From Achromobacter xylosoxidans (GTDB taxonomy: Bacteria; Pseudomonadota; Gammaproteobacteria; Burkholderiales; Burkholderiaceae_B): 64,000 bases of DNA. The position numbers were made by a program, and so were the translations under genes. Of the stretch, positions 25,649 through 33,821 are shown piece by piece (within the stretch, counting starts at the first letter, position 1; every line of letters starts with the position of its first letter). The notes beneath the pieces were generated by a model. That model ran no database searches, was not told where the DNA came from, and saw only the letters and a list, made by a program, of their open reading frames with translations. The stretch covers positions 124,001 to 188,000 of the forward strand of contig NZ_MTLG01000112.1 in the NCBI RefSeq assembly GCF_002192695.1, written 5' to 3'.

Positions 25649-25673
25649 TCGAACCAGACTCGGAGACCACTCC

Positions 25674-26249
25674 ATGGTGTCGCCTTCGCATTTTCTTCCC
25701 CCTCCTGCCAGCGCCAGAAAATCCTCCCACTCGCGCACCATCCAGTTGCAGGCCTACGAGCGCGAGGACGGCCTGTGGGACCTGGAGGCCTTGATCGAGG
25801 ACGTCAAGCCCCAGCCCTTCACCACACAGATGCGGCATTTCGACTGCGGCGTGCCCATACATCTGATGGCGATCCGCGTGACCATCAACGAAGCCCTGGA
25901 TGTGCTGGGCGCCGAGGCCGGCATGCACCGCATGCCCTTTCCCTCCGTCTGTCCCGAAGCCCAGCTGCGGCTGGAGCGGCTGGTCGGCGCGAACCTGCTC
26001 AAGGGCTTCCGCCAGGAAATCGCCAAGCGGATCCCGGCCCATGAGCGCTGCTCGCACTTGTCCGAGCTGGCGACGCTGCTGCCGACCCTGGCCGTGCAGA
26101 CGATCCTGCAAGGCAAGATCTCCCCGCAGGAGGAGGACGATCCCGCCAAACGCCCCTTGAAGATCGGCGCTTGCCACGCGTTGAGAGAGGACGGCCCGCT
26201 GGTCAAGGAGCATTACCCTCAGTGGTACAGGCCGCCAGGCCAGGCTTGA
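25674..26249 (+). CDS. DUF2889-family protein
   Basis: A 191-aa protein that looks like the DUF2889 family: HSRTIQLQAYEREDGLWDLEALIEDVKP near residues 20-47, then MAIRVTINEALDV and CPEAQLRLERLVGANLLKGF. No enzyme motif, signal peptide or membrane segment is visible. ATG 25674 has GGAG 8 nt upstream. DUF2889 genes are frequently found beside CoA-ester degradation genes, and here it follows a CoA-transferase under sigma-54 control. Biochemical function unknown. Confidence 0.75.
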   Translation: MVSPSHFLPPPASARKSSHSRTIQLQAYEREDGLWDLEALIEDVKPQPFTTQMRHFDCGVPIHLMAIRVTINEALDVLGAEAGMHRMPFPSVCPEAQLRLERLVGANLLKGFRQEIAKRIPAHERCSHLSELATLLPTLAVQTILQGKISPQEEDDPAKRPLKIGACHALREDGPLVKEHYPQWYRPPGQA

Positions 26250-26297
26250 GCGCGGCCGCGATCCCGGCGCACAGCGTGTGTCTTCCGGCGGTGCGAA

Positions 26298-26316
26298 CTG
26301 CGTGCGCCGCGGACAC
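26298..26316 (+). promoter_or_regulatory. Putative upstream activating element 4
   Basis: CTGCGTGCGCCGCGGACAC agrees with element 1 at 15 of 19 positions. Its centre is 51 bp from the promoter at 26358. Confidence 0.55.
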
Positions 26317-26357
26317 GATCCGCGGCTTCGCCGCCCCCGGCCGCTGCGGCTGAATGC

Positions 26358-26373
26358 TGGCATCCATTTTGCT
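26358..26373 (+). promoter_or_regulatory. Sigma-54 promoter of crotonase 26410-27192
   Basis: TGGCATCCATTTTGCT has the GG/GC pair correctly spaced. The predicted start is near 26384, 26 nt before the ATG. Confidence 0.8.
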
Positions 26374-26409
26374 TGAAGGTTCACCACCCACCCTTCAAGG
26401 AGAAGCATC

Positions 26410-27192
26410 ATGTCCGCGCATCACCAGGAAAACGCCAGCGCCCAAGCCACGGTCCTGTTGGAAAAAACAGGCGGCCTTGCCGTCTTGACGTTGAACCGCC
26501 CCGAAAAGCTCAATGCCCTGTCGACGGCGATGCGCGCCGAGTTCGGCGCCCACCTGCAGGACATCGCCGCGGACCCCGACATCCATGTGGTGCTGCTGCA
26601 AGGGCTGGGCCGCGCCTTCTGCGTCGGGGCCGATACCGGCGATCTGCCGACGACCCCGCTGGCCTGGCGCGACCGTATCCTGACTGCGCAGCAACACCAC
26701 ATGGCGCTGATCAGGATGAACAAGATCGTCATCGCCTCGGTCCAGGGCGCGGCGGCCGGCGGCGGCGCTTCGCTGGCGCTTGCCGCCGACCTGCTGGTCA
26801 TGGCGGATGACGCGACGCTGCGGTTCCCCTTCGTGCGCCTGGGCCTGATCCCGGACGGCGGCTGCTCCTATCTGCTGCAGTCGAAACTGGGCGTCCCCGC
26901 CGCCCTGGACCTGATGCTCACGGGCGGCGCCATGGATGCCGAGGAGGCCCGCCTGCGCGGCCTGACCCGTCGCGTGGTGCCGCGGGAAACCCTGGCCGAG
27001 GCCAGCCGCGCCTTGGCGGCCGAGCTGCTGGCGCTGCCCCATGAAGCACTGATGCTGACCAAGTCGGTCAGCCGCCAGAGCTGGAGCCAGCCCATGGACA
27101 GCGCCATGGCGCATGAGGCCGATGCGTTCGCGCTGGCCACGGCCATGCCAGGACACCAACGCGCGCTGGCGGCGGCGCAGGCGCGCAAATAG
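26410..27192 (+). CDS. Crotonase-family protein, PaaG/isomerase-like
   Basis: A 260-aa crotonase with the oxyanion segment GAAAGGGASLALAAD. The first hydratase glutamate is replaced by serine. The second segment FPFVRLGLIPDGGCSYLL lacks the second Glu but has the Asp found in PaaG/enoyl-CoA isomerase types. It is therefore more likely an isomerase or another crotonase reaction than a hydratase. AAGGAG precedes ATG 26410. It is a single-gene unit with its own sigma-54 promoter, followed 190 nt later by another sigma-54-driven crotonase operon. Confidence 0.82.
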   Translation: MSAHHQENASAQATVLLEKTGGLAVLTLNRPEKLNALSTAMRAEFGAHLQDIAADPDIHVVLLQGLGRAFCVGADTGDLPTTPLAWRDRILTAQQHHMALIRMNKIVIASVQGAAAGGGASLALAADLLVMADDATLRFPFVRLGLIPDGGCSYLLQSKLGVPAALDLMLTGGAMDAEEARLRGLTRRVVPRETLAEASRALAAELLALPHEALMLTKSVSRQSWSQPMDSAMAHEADAFALATAMPGHQRALAAAQARK

Positions 27193-27254
27193 CCAGTGCG
27201 GCGGGCCCTTGCGGCTCCGCCGCCGCGAACACACAAACACAGTCCCGCATCCGC

Positions 27255-27273
27255 GTGTATGCCGCGAGTACAC
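27255..27273 (+). promoter_or_regulatory. Putative upstream activating element 5
   Basis: GTGTATGCCGCGAGTACAC has an inverted GTGTA/TACAC core and aligns with element 1 without gaps. Its centre is 62 bp from the promoter at 27326. Confidence 0.6.
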
Positions 27274-27325
27274 CCCGGCAGGCGATCCGTACGCCTGCCC
27301 TGCTCCGGCCCGCGGACGGCGCATC

Positions 27326-27341
27326 TGGCACGAACTTTGCT
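27326..27341 (+). promoter_or_regulatory. Sigma-54 promoter of the 27.4-31.3 kb operon
   Basis: TGGCACGAACTTTGCT is a full match to the -24/-12 consensus. The predicted start is near 27352, 30 nt before ATG 27382. Confidence 0.87.
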
Positions 27342-27381
27342 TTTACACAAACACCCCCCTTTACCCATTGGAGCGTCCTAC

Positions 27382-28197
27382 ATGGCAGCACAGGAGCTGG
27401 TAGCAACACAAAGAGACGGAGACGTACTCATCATCCGCCTGGCGAACCCGGAAAGCCGGAACTCGATGACCATGGACATGCGCGAACAGCTCGGCGCGGC
27501 GATCGCCCTGGCCGAGCGCGAGCCCGGCATACGCGCGGTTTTCCTGACGGGCGACGGCCCGACTTTCTGCTCCGGCGGCGACCTGAATCATCTGCGCACG
27601 GCCTGCGATCCGTGGACGGTGCACCGGCGCTTCCGCAATCTGAGCCGCTGGCTCACGCCGCTGATCACGCTGGACAAGCCCGTCGTCGTCGGCGTGAACG
27701 GTCATGCAGTAGGCGGCGGCATGGGCCTCGCGCTGACCGGCGACGTGGTCATCGCTGGCGAAAGCGCGAAGTTCATGTCCGGATTCTTCAGGCTGGGCGT
27801 CGTGCCTGACATCGCGGTCATGTACCACTTGCCGCGCCTGATCGGCATGGCGCGCGCCAAGAACTTCCTGTTCAGCGGCGGCACGTTCTCCGCGCAGGAG
27901 GCCGCTGATCTGGGCCTGGTATCCAAGGTCGTCGCCGATGCCGACCTGTATGACGCCGGCCTCGCCGAGGCCAGACGCCTGGCCGAAGGGCCCGCCGAGG
28001 TCATGGGGCTGGCCAAGGCCGTCATGGCGCGCAGTTTCGAAACCTCGCTGCACGACATGCTGGCATTCGAGGGCTTCGGTCAGGTGCTGGCCATGTCCAA
28101 CCCCGAGTTCCGCGAAGGCTTGAACGCCGCCCTGGAACGCCGCCGCCCCGATTTTCCCGGCGCCGCGGCGGTCGTGAACCAGGGAGACAAAGCATGA
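27382..28197 (+). CDS. Crotonase-family protein (isomerase-like)
   Basis: A 271-aa crotonase. The first active-site segment is GHAVGGGMGLALTGD (Gly where hydratases have Glu). The second is FMSGFFRLGVVPDIAVMYHLPRL, with Asp in the PaaG-like position. This argues against simple hydration and for isomerisation or a related reaction. The true start is ATG 27382 with GGAG upstream; the frame is open back to 27196 through the promoter, which cannot be coding. It leads a five-gene unit, and the next gene overlaps its stop (ATGA). Confidence 0.82.
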   Translation: MAAQELVATQRDGDVLIIRLANPESRNSMTMDMREQLGAAIALAEREPGIRAVFLTGDGPTFCSGGDLNHLRTACDPWTVHRRFRNLSRWLTPLITLDKPVVVGVNGHAVGGGMGLALTGDVVIAGESAKFMSGFFRLGVVPDIAVMYHLPRLIGMARAKNFLFSGGTFSAQEAADLGLVSKVVADADLYDAGLAEARRLAEGPAEVMGLAKAVMARSFETSLHDMLAFEGFGQVLAMSNPEFREGLNAALERRRPDFPGAAAVVNQGDKA

Positions 28198-28604
28198 GCC
28201 AGGATCTGCCTCAACCCATCGCCAATGCCGACTCCCAGCCCTACTGGGATGGAGCCCGCGAACACAAACTGCTGATCCGGAGATGCAAGGCATGCGCAGC
28301 ACTGCATTTCATGCCGCGCCATCTCTGCCCCGAATGCTGGTCGGATCAACTCGAATGGGTGCAAAGCAAAGGCACAGGCAGCGTCTACAGCTTTTCCATC
28401 ATCCGCCGCGCGCCGCTGCCCGCGTTCGCGTCCAGGACGCCCTATGTCACCGCGCTGATCGAACTCGACGAAGGCCCGCGCATGGTCGCCAACATCGTGG
28501 GCGCCGATGCCCTTTCGGTACGGATAGGGGACAAGGTCGGCGTGGTTTTCGAAGACCGCGGCGATGGCGCCCTGATTCCCCAATTCAAAAGAACCGAGGC
28601 CTGA
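28194..28604 (+). CDS. DUF35 OB-fold protein with rubredoxin-like zinc ribbon
   Basis: A 136-aa protein with four zinc-binding cysteines (Cys31, Cys34, Cys45, Cys48 in CKAC...CPEC) followed by an OB-fold (GTGSVYSFSIIRRAPLPAF, then PRMVANIVG). DUF35 proteins pair with thiolase-like partners and bind acyl-CoA; the ChsH2-Ltp2 aldolase of steroid degradation is the best-known example. The thiolase-like gene follows directly, so a two-subunit complex is likely. Confidence 0.87.
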   Translation: MSQDLPQPIANADSQPYWDGAREHKLLIRRCKACAALHFMPRHLCPECWSDQLEWVQSKGTGSVYSFSIIRRAPLPAFASRTPYVTALIELDEGPRMVANIVGADALSVRIGDKVGVVFEDRGDGALIPQFKRTEA

Positions 28605-28609
28605 CTGGG

Positions 28610-29794
28610 ATGGTTATGAAAGAACGCGCATCGCTAAAGAACAAAGTCGCCATCGTCGGCGTGGGCGAATCGGACATCGGCAAGGTTCCCCACATGACGG
28701 GCCTGGGCCTCAACGCCCAGGCCGCCAAGCGCGCGCTGGACGACGCCGGTTTGCAGGTGTCCGACATCGACGGCGTGCTGACGGCCTATTCCTTCACTGA
28801 ACCGTACTTCATGCTGGGATCGGTCATCTGCGAGTACCTCGGCATCAAGCCCAGGCTCAACGCGTCGATGATCGTGGGCGGCGCCAGCCCGGTCGTCATG
28901 CTCAAGCATGCGGCGCAGGCCATCGTCAGCGGCCAGGCCGAGACCATCCTGGTGTGCGCGGGCGAGAACCGGGCCACCGGCCAAAGCCGGGACGCGGCCG
29001 TGGCGGCGCTGACGGCGGTGGGACACCCCTATTTCGAACAGCCCTACGGCACCTCGATACCCGGCTTCTACGCCATGATCGCGTTGCGCCACATGCACAA
29101 GTACGGCACCACGCGGGAACAGCTCGCGCATGTCGCGGTCAACACGCGCACGCACGCCCTGCTGCATCCCAACGCGCACATGAAAACGCCCTTGACGCTG
29201 GACCAGGTGATCTCGGCCAAGCCCATCGCCGATCCGCTGGGCATGCTGGATTGCTGCCTGATATCGGATGCCGGCGGCGCCTTCATCGTGACGTCCGCCG
29301 AGCGCGCGCGCGACTTGAAATGCAAGCCCGCCTACCTGCAAGGCATAGGCGAATACCACACACATGAGCATCTGATGTGCGCCCCCAGCCTGACCGAGTT
29401 CGGCGCGGCCGAATCCGGTCGCATCGCCTACGAAATGGCGGGACTCGCGCCCGGCGATATCGACGTGGCCGAACTCTACGACTGCTTCTCCATCGTCCCC
29501 ATCCTGGAGGCCGAGGAACTGGGCTTCTGCCGGCCCGGAGAAGGCGGCGCGTTCTTCGAGCAGGGACATGCGCGCATCGGCGGCAAGCTGCCCATCAATA
29601 CCCACGGCGGCATGCTCTCGCATGCGCACGCCGGCGCCGCGGGCGGCCTGTTCGGCATCGTGGAAGCGGTGCGCCAGTTGCGCGGCGGCCTGGGCGATCG
29701 CCAGGTAGAAGGCGCGGAGGTTGCGCTCGTGCACAACGAGGGCGGCATCCTGTCCTCACACGGCACCGCCATCCTGGCCAGCGACAAAGGCTGA
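28610..29794 (+). CDS. SCP2/Ltp2-type thiolase-fold protein
   Basis: A 394-aa thiolase superfamily member beginning KVAIVGVGESDIGKVP. Where classical thiolases carry the nucleophilic Cys there is NASMIVGGASP, without Cys. The C-terminal segment is INTHGGMLSHAHAGAAGG, in which AHA replaces GHP. Together with the adjacent DUF35 gene this resembles Ltp2-ChsH2 retro-aldolases, which cleave beta-hydroxyacyl-CoA side chains, more than a CoA-dependent thiolase. ATG 28610 is taken as start; ATG 28616 is possible. Aldolase activity is an inference. Confidence 0.8.
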   Translation: MVMKERASLKNKVAIVGVGESDIGKVPHMTGLGLNAQAAKRALDDAGLQVSDIDGVLTAYSFTEPYFMLGSVICEYLGIKPRLNASMIVGGASPVVMLKHAAQAIVSGQAETILVCAGENRATGQSRDAAVAALTAVGHPYFEQPYGTSIPGFYAMIALRHMHKYGTTREQLAHVAVNTRTHALLHPNAHMKTPLTLDQVISAKPIADPLGMLDCCLISDAGGAFIVTSAERARDLKCKPAYLQGIGEYHTHEHLMCAPSLTEFGAAESGRIAYEMAGLAPGDIDVAELYDCFSIVPILEAEELGFCRPGEGGAFFEQGHARIGGKLPINTHGGMLSHAHAGAAGGLFGIVEAVRQLRGGLGDRQVEGAEVALVHNEGGILSSHGTAILASDKG

Positions 29795-29845
29795 ATTCAA
29801 CGCGGCTGTGCCGCATCCGGCAACCATTACAAGGACAACGCAATC

Positions 29846-30313
29846 ATGACCACGACTCCCTCCGCACGCGGCCGGTACTTCGATGACTTCGAGATCGGCC
29901 AGGAATTCGTCAGCCCGGCCCGCACCATCACGCAGACGGACATCGTCAATTTCGCCTGCCTGTCGGGCGACTTCAACGAAGTCCACACCAATTTCGAGTA
30001 CTGCAAGACCACGCCATTCGGCGAACCCATCGCGCACGGACCACTGGTGTACGCCATCATGGGCGGCCTGCAGTATGCCAGCGGCCTGAACGACGGAACC
30101 TTGCTGGCCCTGCTACAGATCGACGGCTGGAAACTGCTGGACCCCGTCAAGCATGGCGACACCATCAGGCTGCATTCACGGGTCGTCGACAAAAAGGCCA
30201 GCAGCAAGCCGGATCGTGGCGTCGTCACCTTTCAGCGGCAGTGCGTCAAGCACGACGGCACGGTAGCCCAGGAAATGACGGCCACCCTGCTGTACCGCCG
30301 GAGAACATCGTGA
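29846..30313 (+). CDS. MaoC-like (R)-specific enoyl-CoA hydratase
   Basis: A 155-aa single hot-dog protein with the MaoC dehydratase motif: Asp42 and His47 in SGDFNEVHTNFEY, followed by PFGEPIAHGPL. It hydrates enoyl-CoA to (R)-3-hydroxyacyl-CoA. In steroid side-chain pathways MaoC hydratases feed the DUF35/thiolase-type aldolase, and the same three activities sit side by side here. AAGGA precedes ATG 29846. The next gene overlaps its stop. Confidence 0.86.
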   Translation: MTTTPSARGRYFDDFEIGQEFVSPARTITQTDIVNFACLSGDFNEVHTNFEYCKTTPFGEPIAHGPLVYAIMGGLQYASGLNDGTLLALLQIDGWKLLDPVKHGDTIRLHSRVVDKKASSKPDRGVVTFQRQCVKHDGTVAQEMTATLLYRRRTS

Positions 30314-31269
30314 ACCCTCGCAGAAGACACATTCTGGGCGCCATGCTGGCCACCCCCCTCCTGGCCGGGCCCGCCCGGGCGGCCGACAGGCCCTTGAGAA
30401 TCGTGGTGCCCTTCCAATCGGGCTCGGCCACCGACACCGCGGCGCGCATCATCGGAGAAAACCTGAGCCGGTCCCTGTCCCGCGCGGTGCTCATCGACAA
30501 CAAGCCCGGCGCCGAAGGATACATCGCGGTCAAGGAGGTCATGAAGGCGGATCCCTCGGGCGACGTGCTGCTGTTCTCGACCAACACCGCCATCACCGGC
30601 ATCAATACCTTCAATGCCAAACCGATCTACGACCCGCTGACCGAGCTGTCTCCCATCGCCCGGGTCGGCGAGTTCCCCTTCCTGCTGGTCGTGAACACCA
30701 GCCTGCCATTCATGACGGCCCGCGCGTTCGTGGAATACGCGCGTGCCAACCCCAAGAAGCTGACCTATGCGTCCGGCAGTTCGTCCTCCATCGTGGCGAT
30801 GGCGCAGCTGATGGGCATGGCCGGCCTGAAGCTGCATCACATCCCTTACAACAGCGAGCCGCCTGCCGTGGTGGATCTGGTGGGCGGCAGGATCGACGTC
30901 ATGTTCGCCACGCCCACCACGACCATGGGCTTCATCAAGGAAGGGAAGGTGCGCGCGCTCATGACCACCACCCGGACACGCCTGGAGCAGTTCCCCGACG
31001 TGCCCACGATGACCGATTCCGGCTATACCAACATGCCGCTGGTGCCGTGGGGCGGGTTCTTCGGTCCTTCCGGAATGCGGCCGGAACTGCGCCGGAAGCT
31101 GAGCGCGGAGATCAATGCGGTTCTCGCCCAGCCGGACGTGGCGCGCGCGCTTGCCGTTCACCACATTTCGATCTCGACATCCGGCCCTGACGAATTCTCC
31201 GCCTATGTGAAGGAGCAGCTTGCGCTGTCGCTGCAAGTCGTCAAGGAACATGGGCTCGGCAGGAAGTAG
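30310..31269 (+). CDS. Bug/TctC-family receptor with possible Tat signal
   Basis: A 319-aa protein. The N-terminus MNPRRRHILGAMLATPLLAGP ends ARA-AD, and the consecutive arginines suggest Tat export, though without a full SRRxFLK motif. The mature part has the family pattern RIVVPFQSGSATDTAARIIGE and HIPYNSEPPAVVDLVGGRID. GTG 30310 overlaps the MaoC stop (GTGA) with GGAG upstream, so it is translationally coupled as the last gene of the operon. Ligand unknown. Confidence 0.85.
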   Translation: MNPRRRHILGAMLATPLLAGPARAADRPLRIVVPFQSGSATDTAARIIGENLSRSLSRAVLIDNKPGAEGYIAVKEVMKADPSGDVLLFSTNTAITGINTFNAKPIYDPLTELSPIARVGEFPFLLVVNTSLPFMTARAFVEYARANPKKLTYASGSSSSIVAMAQLMGMAGLKLHHIPYNSEPPAVVDLVGGRIDVMFATPTTTMGFIKEGKVRALMTTTRTRLEQFPDVPTMTDSGYTNMPLVPWGGFFGPSGMRPELRRKLSAEINAVLAQPDVARALAVHHISISTSGPDEFSAYVKEQLALSLQVVKEHGLGRK

Positions 31270-31281
31270 ATGGAGCAACTG

Positions 31282-31300
31282 CTGTGCGCCGCCCATACAC
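31282..31300 (+). promoter_or_regulatory. Putative upstream activating element 6
   Basis: CTGTGCGCCGCCCATACAC matches element 5 at 13 of 19 positions. It starts 12 bp after the preceding stop codon, and its centre is 83 bp from the promoter at 31374. Confidence 0.5.
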
Positions 31301-31373
31301 TGCTGATCGGACCATGAACACCAACGCGCATGTGGATAGCTCCCCTGCCGGGCAGGCGGGCGGCGCCAGCCCC

Positions 31374-31389
31374 TGGCACGGATGTTGCG
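31374..31389 (+). promoter_or_regulatory. Sigma-54 promoter of Bug gene 31502-32482
   Basis: TGGCACGGATGTTGCG has a consensus -24 element and a TTGCG -12 element. The predicted start is near 31400, so the leader is about 100 nt. It contains a small hairpin (TCCGCC/GGCGGA, about 31471-31489) just ahead of the ribosome site. The rest of 31270-31501 shows nothing else. Confidence 0.8.
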
Positions 31390-31501
31390 AGGTTATCCCC
31401 GACGCGCCCTGCGTTCATGTTGCCAGCCCGCCCGCAGAGGCAGGCTGAACAATAACTACATATGTGTTTTCCGCCGGTGAAAGGCGGAACTGGAGATAAG
31501 A

Positions 31502-32482
31502 ATGACCTTTTTCAGAAAACCGCTACTGGCCGCGGCGGCCCTGCTGGCCAGCCTGGCTTTGCAAGGGCAGGCGGCGGCCGGCAGCTATCCGGACAAGCCC
31601 ATACGCCTGATCACCCCCTACGCCGCCGGCGGCCTTTCCGACATCCTGGCCCGCACGCTGGCCCAGGATCTTTCGGAACGCCTGGGCCAATCCGTCATCG
31701 TCGAAAACCGCACCGGCGCGGGCGGCATCATCGGCACGGACTTCGTCGCCAAGTCGCGCCCCGACGGCTACACCCTGGCGCTGGCCAGCCAAGGCCTGGC
31801 CAGCGTCAACACCACTCTGTATCCGAACCTGCCCTACAACACGCTCAAGGACTTCACGCCGATCTCCCTGATCGCAAAATTCTCGCTGGTGCTGGTGACG
31901 AACCCCGATCAGCCGATCAAGACCGTCGCCGACCTCGTCGACCGGGCCAAGAAGAATCCCAGTGCGCTCAACTATGGGTCCGCAGGGAATGCCTCGACCG
32001 CGCATCTGACGATGGAAATGCTGAAGGACCGCACCGGCATGCCCATCATGCACATCCCGTACAAGGGCGAGTCCCTGGCGTTTACCGAACTGCTGGGCGG
32101 CCGGATCGACGCGACATTCGCCACGGTGGGAGGCGCGCTGCCGCTTATCCAGTCCGGCAAGGTCCGTCCCATCGCCGTGGCCGACAACGCGCGCAGCGCC
32201 TTGATGCCCGACGTGCCCACGGTGGAGGAATCCGGCGTGAAGGACTTCAACGTGTTCGGCTGGTACGCCATCCTCGCCCCGGCCAACGTGCCGCCGGAGG
32301 TGACGGACCGCCTGAGCAAGGCGCTGATGGATATAGGCAGGAGCGAGAAGTTCCGCGAGGCCATGCGCGTGCGCGGCATGGAGGCCGTGGGCAGCTCGCC
32401 GGAAGAAACGACCCGGGTGATCCGCGATGAAACGCAACGCTGGGGCGCCATCATCAAGAAGGTAGGCATCACCGCCGACTAG
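31502..32482 (+). CDS. Bug/TctC-family periplasmic receptor
   Basis: A 326-aa protein with a Sec signal peptide (AAAALLASLALQGQAAAG, about residues 9-26). The family motif YPDKPIRLITPYAAGGLSDILAR follows, then VIVENRTGAGGIIGTD and HIPYKGESLAF. It is monocistronic under its own sigma-54 promoter, so the regulon makes at least three Bug receptors. GGAG precedes ATG 31502. It is convergent with the acyl-CoA dehydrogenase gene. Confidence 0.88.
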   Translation: MTFFRKPLLAAAALLASLALQGQAAAGSYPDKPIRLITPYAAGGLSDILARTLAQDLSERLGQSVIVENRTGAGGIIGTDFVAKSRPDGYTLALASQGLASVNTTLYPNLPYNTLKDFTPISLIAKFSLVLVTNPDQPIKTVADLVDRAKKNPSALNYGSAGNASTAHLTMEMLKDRTGMPIMHIPYKGESLAFTELLGGRIDATFATVGGALPLIQSGKVRPIAVADNARSALMPDVPTVEESGVKDFNVFGWYAILAPANVPPEVTDRLSKALMDIGRSEKFREAMRVRGMEAVGSSPEETTRVIRDETQRWGAIIKKVGITAD

Positions 32483-32505
32483 GCGGCCGGCGCATCGCCC
32501 CTCAA

Positions 32506-32531
32506 AGGGCGGCCCGCTACCGGGCCGCCCT
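32506..32531. terminator. Strong bidirectional hairpin between convergent genes
   Basis: AGGGCGGCCCG (32506-32516) and CGGGCCGCCCT (32521-32531) form a perfect 11-bp stem with a 4-nt loop. It lies between the stops of the Bug gene (plus) and the acyl-CoA dehydrogenase gene (minus). There is no U-tract, but position and strength suit a shared terminator. Confidence 0.65.
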
Positions 32532-32543
32532 GCCGTCAAGCGC

Positions 32544-33686
32544 TTACAGTCCCAATTCCCGCGCGATCAGTTCGCGCTGAATCTGCGAGGTGCCGCCGCC
32601 GACGGTCGCGTTGCGGGCATCGCGCCAATGCCGTTGCATCGCGTGATCCGTGGTGTAGGCGTGTCCGCCCAGGATCTGCATGCCCGAGGCGGTGACCCGC
32701 TGAAGCATCTCGGAAACGTAGAGCTTGGCCATGCTGGCCTCCTTGCGGCACGACAAGCCGTTGTCATAGCGCCAGGCGGCCATGGTGGTCAGCCAGCGGC
32801 CGCACTCCACCTCGGTCGCCATATCGGCCAGCATGTGCGCGATGGCCTGGAACTGGCCGATGGGACGCCCGAACTGCTTTCTTTCCTGGGCGTAGATCGT
32901 GGCGTCATTCAAGGCGCTGCTGGCGCAGCCCAGGTAGTTCGCAGCGAGCGTGATGCGCTCGCGCTCGAGATGGCGTCCGATGTATCCCCAGCCCTTGCCT
33001 TCCTCTCCCAGCAGATAGCGGGAGGGCACGCGCACGTCATCGAAGTAGATCTCCGACAAACCCAATACGCGGCGGCCGATGACGTCCAGACGCCGGATGG
33101 TGATGCCCTTGAGATCGTTGGGCACCAGGAACAGGGAAATGCCATCGTGCCGCTTTTCGCTCTTCGCGGTCCTGACGGCGAGAACGATATGGTTGTCGGG
33201 CGCGTCCGCGCCGCTGGAAAACACCTTCTGGCCGTTGATCAACCAGTCATCGCCGTCGCGCCGCGCGCTCGTGGTCAATGACGCCGCGTCCGACCCCGAG
33301 TTGGGTTCGGTCAGGCTGAACGAAAGCTTGGCCTGGCCCTGCGCCACGCGCGGCAGGATCTCGCGCTTGAGTTCTTCCGGCGCCACATCCGCCAGGATCG
33401 AGCAGCCCCAGGCCTGCAGCGCAATGCGCGTGGCGAAGTCCACGCTGGGCTTGGCGACCTCTTCGTAGAGAATGATGCAATCGGACATCGGGCTGCCCAT
33501 GCCGCCGTACTCGGCCGGGACCACCATGGAGACAAAGCCCGCGTCCACCATGGCCGCGTAGACTTCCTCCGGATACGTGCCGTCGCGGTCCCATTGCCGC
33601 ACCTTTTCGGGAGTGCACAAGGACTGCACGAGCCGTTCAACCGCTGAACGCAACATGACCTGCTCTTCGGTCTGGGTAAAGTTCAA
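32544..33686 (-). CDS. Acyl-CoA dehydrogenase (TTG start)
   Basis: A 380-aa flavoprotein with SLTEPNSGSDAASLTTSA and QFGRPIGQFQAIAHMLADM. The C-terminal motif is VGGGTSQIQRELIAREL, where Gly replaces the base Glu of short-chain enzymes, so the base must lie elsewhere, as in isovaleryl-type enzymes. The start is TTG 33686 (reads NFTQTEEQVMLR) with AGGAGGA 5-6 nt upstream. The open frame continues upstream but crosses the sigma-54 promoter and is not coding. It is monocistronic within the regulon. Substrate unknown. Confidence 0.86.
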   Translation of the reverse strand: MNFTQTEEQVMLRSAVERLVQSLCTPEKVRQWDRDGTYPEEVYAAMVDAGFVSMVVPAEYGGMGSPMSDCIILYEEVAKPSVDFATRIALQAWGCSILADVAPEELKREILPRVAQGQAKLSFSLTEPNSGSDAASLTTSARRDGDDWLINGQKVFSSGADAPDNHIVLAVRTAKSEKRHDGISLFLVPNDLKGITIRRLDVIGRRVLGLSEIYFDDVRVPSRYLLGEEGKGWGYIGRHLERERITLAANYLGCASSALNDATIYAQERKQFGRPIGQFQAIAHMLADMATEVECGRWLTTMAAWRYDNGLSCRKEASMAKLYVSEMLQRVTASGMQILGGHAYTTDHAMQRHWRDARNATVGGGTSQIQRELIARELGL

Positions 33687-33762
33687 TTTTTCCTCCAGGT
33701 GGTTTGGTATCCATGCCTGCGTCCCGCCCGAGAGGAGGGATCGCGCCGCATCCCATAGCAGA

Positions 33763-33778
33763 AGCAAGAACCGCGCCA
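33763..33778 (-). promoter_or_regulatory. Sigma-54 promoter of acyl-CoA dehydrogenase 32544-33686
   Basis: On the minus strand the sequence is TGGCGCGGTTCTTGCT, one substitution in the -24 element. The predicted start is near 33752, giving a leader of about 65 nt before the TTG. Confidence 0.78.
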
Positions 33779-33821
33779 GCCCGCGGCATCGCCGGGCGGC
33801 GCCCTGCCATGCCCACCGCCA

